The notes under the pieces: model-generated
Database searches by the model: none
What the model was told of the DNA's origin: nothing
The model's input: the letters and a program-made list of their open reading frames with translations, nothing else
Translations under genes and position numbers: made by a program
NCBI RefSeq assembly: GCF_000821305.1
Contig: NZ_CCXK01000002.1
Span: 1-19,266 of the forward strand
Source: Clostridium culturomicium
Lineage (GTDB): Bacteria > Bacillota > Clostridia > Clostridiales > Clostridiaceae
Reading direction: 5' to 3'
Length of the DNA: 19,266 nucleotides
Shown here: positions 1-6,969 of the stretch, in pieces
Numbering within the stretch: position 1 is the stretch's first letter
How the letters are laid out: every line of letters starts with the position of its first letter

Positions 1-12
1 TGTGTAATTTTG

Positions 13-27
13 AGAGAATATTTCTCT
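13..27 (+). other. Hairpin in 23S-5S spacer
   Basis: A perfect 6-bp stem (AGAGAA/TTCTCT) with a 3-nt loop lies in the spacer just ahead of 5S rRNA. It has no T-run, so it is probably a processing structure of the rRNA precursor rather than a terminator. The 23S gene itself lies outside the window. Confidence 0.4.
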
Positions 28-41
28 TATAACCAAGATAA

Positions 42-159
42 TCTGGTGATGATGCTCTTAATGGATACACCCGTTCCCATACCGAACACGAAGGTTAAGC
101 ATTAAGAGGCCGATAGTACTGCACGGGAAGCTGTGTGGGAGGGTAGGTGGTTGCCAGGT
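42..159 (+). rRNA. rrf: 5S ribosomal RNA
   Basis: The central stretch CCCGTTCCCATACCGAACAC and the following AAGGTTAAGC are diagnostic of bacterial 5S rRNA. The 5' TCTGG pairs with the 3' CCAGG to close helix I. The length of about 118 nt fits. It is the last rRNA of an operon whose 16S and 23S genes lie to the left, and two tRNAs follow after only 4 nt. The exact ends are uncertain by 1-2 nt. Confidence 0.95.
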
Positions 160-163
160 CTGA

Positions 164-240
164 GGATCTTTAGCTCAGTTGGTTAGAGCAACCGGCTCAT
201 AACCGGTAGGTCCGGGGTTCGAGTCCCTGAAGGTCCACCA
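164..240 (+). tRNA. tRNA with CAT anticodon (probably tRNA-Ile2, possibly Met)
   Basis: A complete 77-nt cloverleaf. The acceptor stem GGATCTT pairs with AAGGTCC (one G-U), CCA is encoded, and anticodon CAT is at 198-200. The anticodon loop CTCATAA and the body resemble firmicute tRNA-Ile2, in which the C is changed to lysidine by TilS so that it reads AUA. It lacks the features of an initiator tRNA. Automated annotation often calls this gene tRNA-Met, and the choice cannot be settled from sequence alone. It is co-transcribed with the 5S rRNA before it. Confidence 0.9.
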
Positions 241-245
241 TATTT

Positions 246-321
246 GGGGGTATAGCTCAGTTGGGAGAGCACCTGCCTTGCACGCAGGGGGTCAAGAGTT
301 CGAATCTCTTTATCTCCACCA
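246..321 (+). tRNA. tRNA-Ala (TGC)
   Basis: A complete 76-nt cloverleaf with acceptor GGGGGTA/TATCTCC, anticodon TGC at 279-281 and encoded CCA. It lies 5 nt after the preceding tRNA and is the last gene of the rRNA operon, which ends at the terminator immediately downstream. Confidence 0.95.
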
Positions 322-323
322 TT

Positions 324-355
324 AAGACACTGTATTTGTTACAGTGTCTTTTTTT
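324..355 (+). terminator. Rho-independent terminator of the left rRNA operon
   Basis: A perfect 11-bp stem (AAGACACTGTA/TACAGTGTCTT) with a 5-nt loop is followed by seven T residues. It starts 3 nt after the tRNA-Ala CCA. Confidence 0.93.
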
Positions 356-374
356 ATGTAAAATAAAATCATTG

Positions 375-383
375 TGATATAAT
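375..383 (+). promoter_or_regulatory. Extended -10 promoter candidate
   Basis: TGA-TATAAT at 375-383 is a consensus extended -10 element about 58 bp before the HD-domain gene. No good -35 is seen 17 bp upstream, which is tolerated when TGn is present. Confidence 0.4.
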
Positions 384-440
384 TAAATTATAAGATAGGT
401 AAGGATTAAAATATATAAGAATTTAAGAAGGATATATAAT

Positions 441-944
441 ATGGGAAGAATTAATCAATTTTTCAAATGCATAACGGCAAGGCTTACAGATGAAGATAAA
501 AATTTTATAAGTGAGTATTTAAGTGGAGACGAGTGCAAATTAATGTACAATCTTCCAGTTTATGATATAAAGCATTGTATTAATGTAGCAAGAGATATAA
601 AGCTAAATGAATCAGAAAAAAGTATGGCTGCAATTGGGTTGGATTATAATGAAGTAATTAAATCAGCAATTTTGCACGATATAGGTAAATCATATAAACC
701 GTTAAATCCTATTGATAAATCAATTTTAGTGTTATTAAGTAAATTTACTAAGGGAAAAATTAAAAAGTTTGAAGATAAAAGTAGAAAGATTTATATTTAT
801 TTTAATCATGGAAAAGAAGGATATGAAATGATTAAAGGGAATGATTATAGTGAGGAATTCTTAAAAATTATTAGAGATCATCATGATTATAGAACAACAA
901 ATAAATGGCTGGAAGTAATAAGAAAGTATGATGATAGAAATTAA
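441..944 (+). CDS. HD-domain phosphohydrolase (hypothetical)
   Basis: A 167-residue soluble protein of the HD superfamily of metal-dependent phosphohydrolases. The visible metal-binding pattern is H45, then H79-D80 in the motif AILHDIGK, then H123 (NHGKEG) and the H147-H148 pair (RDHHDY). This order fits the small stand-alone HD proteins, some of which hydrolyse nucleotides or phosphoesters; the substrate cannot be named. The ATG start has an AAGAAGG SD about 9 nt upstream. The gene is monocistronic by appearance: an rRNA terminator precedes it, and 134 bp of AT-rich DNA separate it from niaR. No terminator is evident after it, so readthrough into niaR is possible. The HD fold call is firm; the function is open. 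Confidence 0.85.
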   Translation: MGRINQFFKCITARLTDEDKNFISEYLSGDECKLMYNLPVYDIKHCINVARDIKLNESEKSMAAIGLDYNEVIKSAILHDIGKSYKPLNPIDKSILVLLSKFTKGKIKKFEDKSRKIYIYFNHGKEGYEMIKGNDYSEEFLKIIRDHHDYRTTNKWLEVIRKYDDRN

Positions 945-1078
945 AAACTAAAAATTTGAACTACAAATTAATTAAGTGTTAACCTATTTTAATATATATA
1001 TAAGTTACATATATTTGTGTGATATACTATTATCTAAACAATTGCATTATTGTTCTTATAAATTTTATGGAGGAGAGT

Positions 1079-1594
1079 ATGACAAGTATAGAAAGAAGAA
1101 ATGAAATAAAAAAGCTATTAATAACATCTAAAGAACCGATAACGGGTCAAGAACTAGCTTTTACCTATGAAGTTACAAGACAGGTTATAGTAAGGGACAT
1201 TGCAATTTTAAGAGCAGAGGGGATTGATATAATATCAACACCAAAGGGATATATGATACTTAAGGAAGATCATAAAAATATAAGAACTATAATTGCTGTT
1301 AACCATAACCGTGAGGAGATGGAGAATGAGTTAAAGATTATTGTTAAATATGGAGCTATCGTTGAAGATGTAATTGTTGAGCATGCTTTATATGGTGAAA
1401 TTAGAGGTATGCTTATGCTAAAAAACATGTATGACGTAGAGAATTTTTGCAATAGTTTTAGAAATTACTCAGTAGAGCCACTTAGTGCACTTACTAATGG
1501 AGTACATTTACATACTATTGTTTGTGAAAATGAAGAAATGATTGAAAGCATAACAAAAGAATTAAGTAAAAAAGGGTTTTTAGTTGGTCATTAA
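1079..1594 (+). CDS. niaR: NiaR, nicotinate-responsive transcriptional repressor (3H domain)
   Basis: A 171-residue DNA-binding repressor. Residues 4-60 form a winged helix-turn-helix of the HTH_11 type (RRNEIKKLL... TGQELAFTYEVTRQVIVRDIAILR). Residues about 68-168 form the 3H domain, with H76, E84, H102 (VEHALYGE) and H143/H145 (GVHLHTI). In the family, H76/E84/H143/H145-equivalent residues bind a metal and the domain senses nicotinic acid, repressing NAD biosynthesis and niacin uptake genes. In-frame starts exist upstream, but the SD GGAGGAG at 1069-1075 sits just ahead of the ATG at 1079, so that start is chosen. No niacin or NAD gene is adjacent, so it presumably acts in trans. The next gene begins 39 bp later without a terminator between, suggesting co-transcription. 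Confidence 0.9.
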   Translation: MTSIERRNEIKKLLITSKEPITGQELAFTYEVTRQVIVRDIAILRAEGIDIISTPKGYMILKEDHKNIRTIIAVNHNREEMENELKIIVKYGAIVEDVIVEHALYGEIRGMLMLKNMYDVENFCNSFRNYSVEPLSALTNGVHLHTIVCENEEMIESITKELSKKGFLVGH

Positions 1595-1633
1595 AGGTTT
1601 AGATAATACTATAATTTAGGGGGAGTGAATAAT

Positions 1634-4360
1634 TTGAAGAAGAAGGCTTTTGGAAGTATAGTTACAGTCTTGATATTACTATTATTAGTATGCTTTTCAA
1701 GTATAAATATAATAATAGATTATCAATGGTTTAAAGAATTAGGTTACCTTTCAATTTACTTTACAAAGATAGTAGCTATATTAAAACTTATGGTCCCAGC
1801 TTTTATAATTATATTTTTAGCATTAGCTTTATATTATAAGAGTTTGGCTCCAAATATTAAGAAGTTAAGTAAGGTAGTAGACATTGATAAAAGTGGTTAT
1901 AAGAAGAAGTTTAAGATATTCTTGGCAATTGATGCTTTAATATCTTTAATATTTTCATTTGGTTTTGCGAGTATATATTGGTACAAGATATTAGAATTTA
2001 CAAATTCAACAGAATTCGGAATTGTAGATCCATTATATCAAAAAGATTTATCATTCTTTATATTTAAGTTACCATTAATAGAATCATTATGCAGTAGCGC
2101 TTTTTCACTTTTAATATTATTAATAGCAGGCACTTTAATAGTATATCTTTTATTAACTGCAAAGGATAAGGTAAGTGGCTATGTAGATGGTGAGGGGCAT
2201 GCAGCTCATGGATTTAAGGAGATAACTAGTGGATTAACTAAATTTGCAGGCAGACAACTTGCTATAATTACTTCTTTTGTAATGCTTTTAGTTTCATTAA
2301 CATATATGATAAAGACTTGGGAATTATCATATTCTCCAAGAGGAGTTGTTTTCGGAGCAAGCTATACAGATGTTACAGTATCATTAAAGTTTTATAAAGT
2401 TATTGCTATAGTTGCTATAGTATTTGCTATTGTAGTATTCTTTAGTATAATACTTAAAAAGTTTAAACCTATAGTTTTCTGTGTAATTATTATTGGAGTG
2501 TTAATTGTTGGAGAAGGTGTTGCTTCAATACTAACTCAACAATTTATAGTTAACTCAAATGAAAAAACTTTAGAGGCACCTTATATTAATAAGCATATTG
2601 AATATACAAAATTAGCTTATAATATGGATGAAATTGAGGAAGAAAATTTCCAAATACAAAATAATTTAACTGCAGCAGATATTGAAAAAAATGATGATAT
2701 TATATCTAATATAAAGGTTAATTCATATAGGCCTGCATTAGAGTTCTATAATCAATTCCAATATATTAGATACTATTATAATTTTAATGATGTAGATATT
2801 GATAGATACCTTATCGATGGAAATTATAATCAAGTGTTTATAGCTCCAAGAGAAATTGATTTTGATAAATTAGATGAAAATTCTATTTCATGGCAAAATA
2901 AGTATCTTTCTTATACTCATGGTTATGGGGTTGTAATGAGTAAGGTTAATTCAGTTACAAGTGAAGGACAACCTGATTTTGTTATGAGTAATATACCATT
3001 AGAAAATAAAACTGATATAGCATTAGACAATCCAAGAATATACTTTGGCGAAGGTACTAATCATTATAGCATTGTAAACACAAAGCTTGGAGAAATTGAC
3101 TATCCTGTTGGTGGAGAGAATGTAACTAGCAATTATGATGGTGAAGCTGGAATTCCGATGAACCTATTCAATAGAGTAATGTTTGCGATAAAAGAACAAA
3201 ATAGTAAATTCTTATTATCTCAAGATATAACAAATGAAAGTAAGATATTACTTCATAGAAATATAATGGAGAGAGTTAATAAAATTGCACCATTTCTAAC
3301 TTATGATGAGGATCCATATATAGTGATCAGTGAAGGTAAATTATTTTGGATTATAGACGCATATACTACAAGTGATAAGTTTCCATTCGCACAGCCTGTA
3401 GGAGATATAAACTATGTTAGAAACTCTGTTAAGGTTGTAATAGATGCTTATAATGGAACAACAAACTTCTATATATCAGATGAATCAGATCCTATAGTTC
3501 AAACTTATGCTAAGATATTCCCTGATTTATTCACTGACTTAAGTACTTTATCAGATGATTTAAAGGCTCACTTTAGATATCCTCAAGATTTATTTGAGAT
3601 TCAGTGTAAGGTATTAGAAAAATACCACGTTTCTGATCCTGGCGTATTTTATAATGGAGATGATGTTTGGTCTGTTGCTTCAGATTCAGGAAGTGTAGAA
3701 GGGGAAAACCAGCTTTCAGAATCATCTTATGTAACTATGAAGATTCCAGGGGAAGAGAGTGAAGAGATGGTTGTCCTTGAGTATTTTAATACTAAAGGAA
3801 GAGATAATATGGTAGGAATGTATGGGGTAAGAATGGACGGAGATAATTACGGAAAGATGTTCTTATATAAATTCCCTACTGGTGGAACTGTATATAGTCC
3901 GATGTTATTTAAACAGAAAATAAAACAAGATCCTGATATATCTAAGCAGCTATCACTTTGGGATACAAGTGGTTCTGAAGTACAGTTTGGAGAAGTTTTA
4001 ATTATACCTATTGAAAATTCATTATTATATGTTGAGCCATTATATTTAAGAGCTTCTGGTGAGAATAGTATACCTGAAATGAAGAATGTAATAGTTGGAT
4101 ACGGAGATAGTATAGTTTTAGCTAATGACATTGGAACTGCTCTTGCTGAAATATTTAACTTTACTACGGAGGAGCAAGGAAAATCAGAAGGTGACACTAC
4201 AACTCCTGAGCAAGGTGGAAATGTGGTTGATTCAAGCTTAATGGAAAAAGTAAAGGATGCCTATAATAGTGCAATTGAAGCTCAAAAGGCTGGAGATTGG
4301 GCTAAGTATGGCGAATATATAAATGAATTAGGAAATCTTATAAATAATTTAGGAAACTAA
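1634..4360 (+). CDS. UPF0182 family large membrane protein
   Basis: A 908-residue protein of the UPF0182/COG1615 family, widespread in Firmicutes, Actinobacteria and Cyanobacteria and of unknown function. The N-terminal third carries about seven hydrophobic segments (roughly residues 8-27, 42-67, 94-116, 140-175, 208-226, 253-275 and 280-300). A long polar region follows that is expected outside the membrane and contains family-typical stretches (residues about 370-800). The C-terminus after about 830 is acidic, then helical, and has the family's GDWAKYGEY-type ending. A GTG at 1625 is in frame but abuts the GGGGGA SD. The TTG at 1634 (MKKKAFG) has proper spacing and puts a Lys-rich start before the first membrane span, so it is preferred. 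A strong hairpin terminator follows the stop codon. Confidence 0.88.
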   Translation: MKKKAFGSIVTVLILLLLVCFSSINIIIDYQWFKELGYLSIYFTKIVAILKLMVPAFIIIFLALALYYKSLAPNIKKLSKVVDIDKSGYKKKFKIFLAIDALISLIFSFGFASIYWYKILEFTNSTEFGIVDPLYQKDLSFFIFKLPLIESLCSSAFSLLILLIAGTLIVYLLLTAKDKVSGYVDGEGHAAHGFKEITSGLTKFAGRQLAIITSFVMLLVSLTYMIKTWELSYSPRGVVFGASYTDVTVSLKFYKVIAIVAIVFAIVVFFSIILKKFKPIVFCVIIIGVLIVGEGVASILTQQFIVNSNEKTLEAPYINKHIEYTKLAYNMDEIEEENFQIQNNLTAADIEKNDDIISNIKVNSYRPALEFYNQFQYIRYYYNFNDVDIDRYLIDGNYNQVFIAPREIDFDKLDENSISWQNKYLSYTHGYGVVMSKVNSVTSEGQPDFVMSNIPLENKTDIALDNPRIYFGEGTNHYSIVNTKLGEIDYPVGGENVTSNYDGEAGIPMNLFNRVMFAIKEQNSKFLLSQDITNESKILLHRNIMERVNKIAPFLTYDEDPYIVISEGKLFWIIDAYTTSDKFPFAQPVGDINYVRNSVKVVIDAYNGTTNFYISDESDPIVQTYAKIFPDLFTDLSTLSDDLKAHFRYPQDLFEIQCKVLEKYHVSDPGVFYNGDDVWSVASDSGSVEGENQLSESSYVTMKIPGEESEEMVVLEYFNTKGRDNMVGMYGVRMDGDNYGKMFLYKFPTGGTVYSPMLFKQKIKQDPDISKQLSLWDTSGSEVQFGEVLIIPIENSLLYVEPLYLRASGENSIPEMKNVIVGYGDSIVLANDIGTALAEIFNFTTEEQGKSEGDTTTPEQGGNVVDSSLMEKVKDAYNSAIEAQKAGDWAKYGEYINELGNLINNLGN

Positions 4361-4378
4361 GAAATAACTTTAATAGAG

Positions 4379-4424
4379 AGCCACCTTTAATTTTTATTTA
4401 AATAAAGGTGGCTTTATATTTTAT
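4379..4424 (+). terminator. Terminator after the UPF0182 gene
   Basis: An 11-bp perfect stem (AGCCACCTTTA/TAAAGGTGGCT) with a 13-nt AT-rich loop is followed by a T-rich but interrupted tail (TTATATTTT). It begins 19 bp after the UPF0182 stop. Confidence 0.8.
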
Positions 4425-4441
4425 AACTTATTTAGATAGGT

Positions 4442-4447
4442 TATAAT
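4442..4447 (+). promoter_or_regulatory. Promoter -10 candidate for the flavoprotein operon
   Basis: A perfect TATAAT lies 18 bp after the preceding terminator. No convincing -35 is seen. A start near 4454 would give an mRNA leader of about 115 nt before the flavoprotein gene, which contains a possible long-range stem (see findings). Confidence 0.35.
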
Positions 4448-4570
4448 ATAAAATGGAAACAATGCCTTATGCTTTGGCAGACAAGTACTGAGTTAAGTAA
4501 GTTTATGTGATCAAGCTAAAGGCCTGAATGTTAACTTATAAAAATATTACCTTTTAAGATGGAGGAGCTT

Positions 4571-5962
4571 ATGGATTACGATGTTTTAGTTTTAGGTGGA
4601 GGCATTATAGGATGTGCAATTGCTTATGAGCTTTCAAAATATAATCTAAATATTTCAGTTATAGAAAAAGATTATGACATATGCAATGATATGCCATCAA
4701 TTAATACTGAAAGTATATATGATGGTTTAGAGTGTTCAGATGAGGTATCATCAAAGCTTATTAGAAAAGGTAATTTGCTAATGGAAGAGTATGTGAATAG
4801 ATTTAAGGTGCCATATAAACGTTGTGGTACTATATATATAGCAAGAGATGATTCAGAGGCTGAAAGAGTAGATGAGATGTATGAAAGAGCCCTGAATAAA
4901 AAAATAGATGAAGTTAAACTAATTATTGGCGATGAGATATTAAAATATGAACCCAATATAAAAGGTAAGGTTATTAAATCTTTGTATATACCTAATACAG
5001 GGGTTGTAGCTTCATATGACTTCGCATTGGCTTATGGTGAAATAGCTTTTGATAACGGAGTTAATTTTAAATTAGAAGAAGAAGTTAAATCAATAGAACA
5101 TATTAGTAAGGGTTTTAAGATAAAAACTAATAAGAATAAATTTACGTCTAAAATAGTAATAGATACAACTAAGGATTTAAATCTTCAATTTGAAGATGGA
5201 TATGTGCCTAAAGAAGATAGAGAAAAATATATGAAGTATATGGTGATGGACAAAAAGTATGATAGTCTATACTCTAATATTTTACTTAATGTAGGCGATA
5301 AAGAGAGAATATTTGTAAGACCTACTGTAAATAACGAAACTATGGCTTCATATAGCAGAAGGGAAAATATCGCATATGATGATGTTGTTAAAAAGGTTGA
5401 GCCATTAACAGGTCATATTAAGGAAAAAGATATAAAAATGGTTAGAGATTGGAGGTTTATAAATGAACCAGTAAATCTTCAAGGCGATATAATGGAAACT
5501 GGATACTTAAGCTTAAATGTAAATCACTATGCTATGGTAACAATGACACCAGCACTAGCTTTAAGTATTTCTCAAAAAGTTGTAGAAAAGTTAAATTGTA
5601 AGTTAAGAAAAGATTTTAATGATAAAAGAAGAGAGTATTTTAAGTTTAGAGAGTTATCTAATGAAGAGAGAAATAGCTTAATAAAAGTTGATAATAAATA
5701 CGGAAATATTATATGCCAGTGTCAAAAGGTAACAGAGGGAGAAATTGTAGATGCTATAAGACGACCTTTAGGTGCAAGAACTGTTACAGGGGTAAAGAGA
5801 AGGACTGGAGCAGGTCATGGAAGCTGTGATGGATGTTATTGTAAAGATAAGATAGTAGAAATTTTAGCTAGAGAAATGGATAAAAGAATTATTGAAATTG
5901 TAAATAACTCTAAGGACTCAACAGTTTTATCTTCTAGGATAAAAGAGTTTGATACAATGTAG
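4571..5962 (+). CDS. FAD-dependent oxidoreductase, glycerol-3-phosphate dehydrogenase-like, with C-terminal BFD-like [2Fe-2S] domain
   Basis: A 463-residue flavoprotein. Residues 3-35 are a Rossmann FAD-binding motif (LVLGGGIIGCAIAYELSKY, then VIEK), followed by a DAO-type domain to about 360. Residues about 378-436 form a BFD-like [2Fe-2S] domain with C382-x-C384, then C419 and C424 (C-x4-C). This architecture matches the clostridial GlpA-like protein normally encoded with an NADH-oxidase-like flavoprotein and a DUF1667 protein. Several family motifs are poorly conserved: the usual SxAN-S-G-I-HAG region reads PSINTESIYDGL, and the motif after RPTV lacks the usual HGN..GP. The substrate is therefore uncertain. 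A start at 4559 is possible, but the SD GGAGG at 4561-4565 supports the ATG at 4571. The next gene starts 11 bp after the stop. Confidence 0.82.
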   Translation: MDYDVLVLGGGIIGCAIAYELSKYNLNISVIEKDYDICNDMPSINTESIYDGLECSDEVSSKLIRKGNLLMEEYVNRFKVPYKRCGTIYIARDDSEAERVDEMYERALNKKIDEVKLIIGDEILKYEPNIKGKVIKSLYIPNTGVVASYDFALAYGEIAFDNGVNFKLEEEVKSIEHISKGFKIKTNKNKFTSKIVIDTTKDLNLQFEDGYVPKEDREKYMKYMVMDKKYDSLYSNILLNVGDKERIFVRPTVNNETMASYSRRENIAYDDVVKKVEPLTGHIKEKDIKMVRDWRFINEPVNLQGDIMETGYLSLNVNHYAMVTMTPALALSISQKVVEKLNCKLRKDFNDKRREYFKFRELSNEERNSLIKVDNKYGNIICQCQKVTEGEIVDAIRRPLGARTVTGVKRRTGAGHGSCDGCYCKDKIVEILAREMDKRIIEIVNNSKDSTVLSSRIKEFDTM

Positions 5963-5973
5963 AGGGTGTTGAA

Positions 5974-6207
5974 ATGAAAAATAAAGATATATTAACGACT
6001 GTAGTAAGGGTAAAAGGGTCTGATACACATAAGGTAGTTCCAGTTAAGAGTACAGGTCCTATTGATAAATCATTATGGCTTGAGTGTTCAAAATGTATAG
6101 GAAGAATATATGTTGGTGGACAAATCTCAAAAGGAGACATCATATGTAAAAATATATTGAATACGGGAGTAGATATAGTATGCACTAGAAGCATTATAAA
6201 TTACTAA
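5974..6207 (+). CDS. Short DUF1667 protein (lacks the N-terminal cysteine-rich part)
   Basis: A 77-residue protein that resembles only the C-terminal two thirds of DUF1667 proteins: TTVVRVKG, then VVPVKSTGPI, and the ending NILNTGVDIVCTRSII. As remembered for the family, the usual protein is about 115-120 residues and begins with a cysteine cluster (CxxCP-GC type) followed by CxRG. That region is missing here. Four other cysteines are present (C38, C41, C58, C70), including a C-x2-C, but not at the family positions. The ATG has a reasonable SD (AGAGGGTG) with 5-nt spacing and the frame is intact, so it may be expressed. It is probably in one operon with the flavoprotein upstream. It could be a functional short form or a remnant. 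Confidence 0.72.
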   Translation: MKNKDILTTVVRVKGSDTHKVVPVKSTGPIDKSLWLECSKCIGRIYVGGQISKGDIICKNILNTGVDIVCTRSIINY

Positions 6208-6392
6208 AATTAATTTATAGTAGAAACCTATATATTAAATATTAAGTAGAAGTGCTTAAAAGTGATTTATTATGTAAAGTTTAATAGTTAGTTTAAGTAT
6301 TAAATTCGAGCAATATAGACATAATATAAGCGTAAAATTAATACAAAAGTTAAGATAATAGATAAAAAAATAAAAAAAGTTTTAAAATAGTG

Positions 6393-6421
6393 TTGACACT
6401 TAATAGTATTCTTGATAAAAT
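6393..6421 (+). promoter_or_regulatory. Strong sigma-A promoter for the tRNA-Ser array
   Basis: TTGACA (6393-6398), a 17-bp spacer and TAAAAT (6416-6421), with an extended-type TG at 6413-6414. It lies 18 bp before the first tRNA-Ser. The rrn promoter at 19056-19084 has the same -35, spacer length and -10. The 185 bp between the DUF1667 stop and this promoter are AT-rich, with no gene or clear terminator visible. Confidence 0.9.
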
Positions 6422-6438
6422 AACTCTCGTAGGTAATT

Positions 6439-6529
6439 GGAGAGATGGTCGAGTTGGTTTAAGGCACCGGTCTTGAAAACCGGCGTACGTGTGAGCGTAC
6501 CTAGGGTTCGAATCCCTATCTCTCCGCCA
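6439..6529 (+). tRNA. tRNA-Ser (TGA), copy 1
   Basis: A 91-nt class II tRNA. The acceptor GGAGAGA pairs with TCTCTCC, discriminator G and CCA are encoded, anticodon TGA is at 6474-6476, and the long variable arm is GTACGTGTGAGCGTAC. The sequence is identical to the other two TGA copies. Confidence 0.96.
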
Positions 6530-6541
6530 TATTTTTAAATT

Positions 6542-6633
6542 GGAGAAATACTCAAGTGGCTGAAGAGGCGCCCCTGCTAAGGGCGTAGGTCGGGTTAACC
6601 GTCGCGAGGGTTCAAATCCCTCTTTCTCCGCCA
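6542..6633 (+). tRNA. tRNA-Ser (GCT), copy 1
   Basis: A 92-nt class II tRNA with acceptor GGAGAAA/TTTCTCC, anticodon GCT at 6576-6578, encoded CCA and a long variable arm. The variable-arm loop is GTTAA, so this copy is one base longer than copy 2. It is flanked by a perfect 12-bp inverted repeat (6530-6541 and 6633-6644). Confidence 0.96.
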
Positions 6634-6703
6634 ATTTAAAAATAAAATTACTAAAAACTAAAGATAAGAAATCATTTATTGATTTCAAGTAACAAATTGT
6701 TAC

Positions 6704-6794
6704 GGAGAGATGGTCGAGTTGGTTTAAGGCACCGGTCTTGAAAACCGGCGTACGTGTGAGCGTACCTAGGGTTCGAATCCCTATCTCTCCGCCA
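6704..6794 (+). tRNA. tRNA-Ser (TGA), copy 2
   Basis: Identical over 91 nt to copy 1; anticodon TGA at 6739-6741. It starts the second tandem unit. Confidence 0.96.
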
Positions 6795-6809
6795 TTTTTT
6801 TATCTTTTT

Positions 6810-6900
6810 GGAGAAATACTCAAGTGGCTGAAGAGGCGCCCCTGCTAAGGGCGTAGGTCGGGAAACCGTCGCGAGGGTTCAAATCCCTCTTTCTCCGCCA
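6810..6900 (+). tRNA. tRNA-Ser (GCT), copy 2
   Basis: A 91-nt class II tRNA with anticodon GCT at 6844-6846. It is the same as copy 1 except in the variable arm, where the loop is GAAA (a GNRA-type tetraloop). Confidence 0.96.
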
Positions 6901-6969
6901 TTAAAGATTAAAAATATAATAAACTAAAGATAAGAAATCATTTGCTGATTTCAAATAACAAATTGTTTT

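Noticed and set aside
3847..4197. 116-codon minus-strand frame inside the UPF0182 gene
   Set aside because: It lies antisense within a confidently coding gene, has no SD and its composition is what antisense of AT-rich coding DNA gives.
5934..6194. 86-codon minus-strand frame over the DUF1667 gene
   Set aside because: The plus-strand frame has recognisable DUF1667 motifs and an SD; the minus-strand frame has neither.
6350..6688. 112-codon minus-strand frame across two tRNA-Ser genes
   Set aside because: It is the reverse complement of tRNA-Ser sequences; the translation (SNPRYAHTYAGFQDRCLKPT type) is a well-known false protein arising from tRNA antisense.
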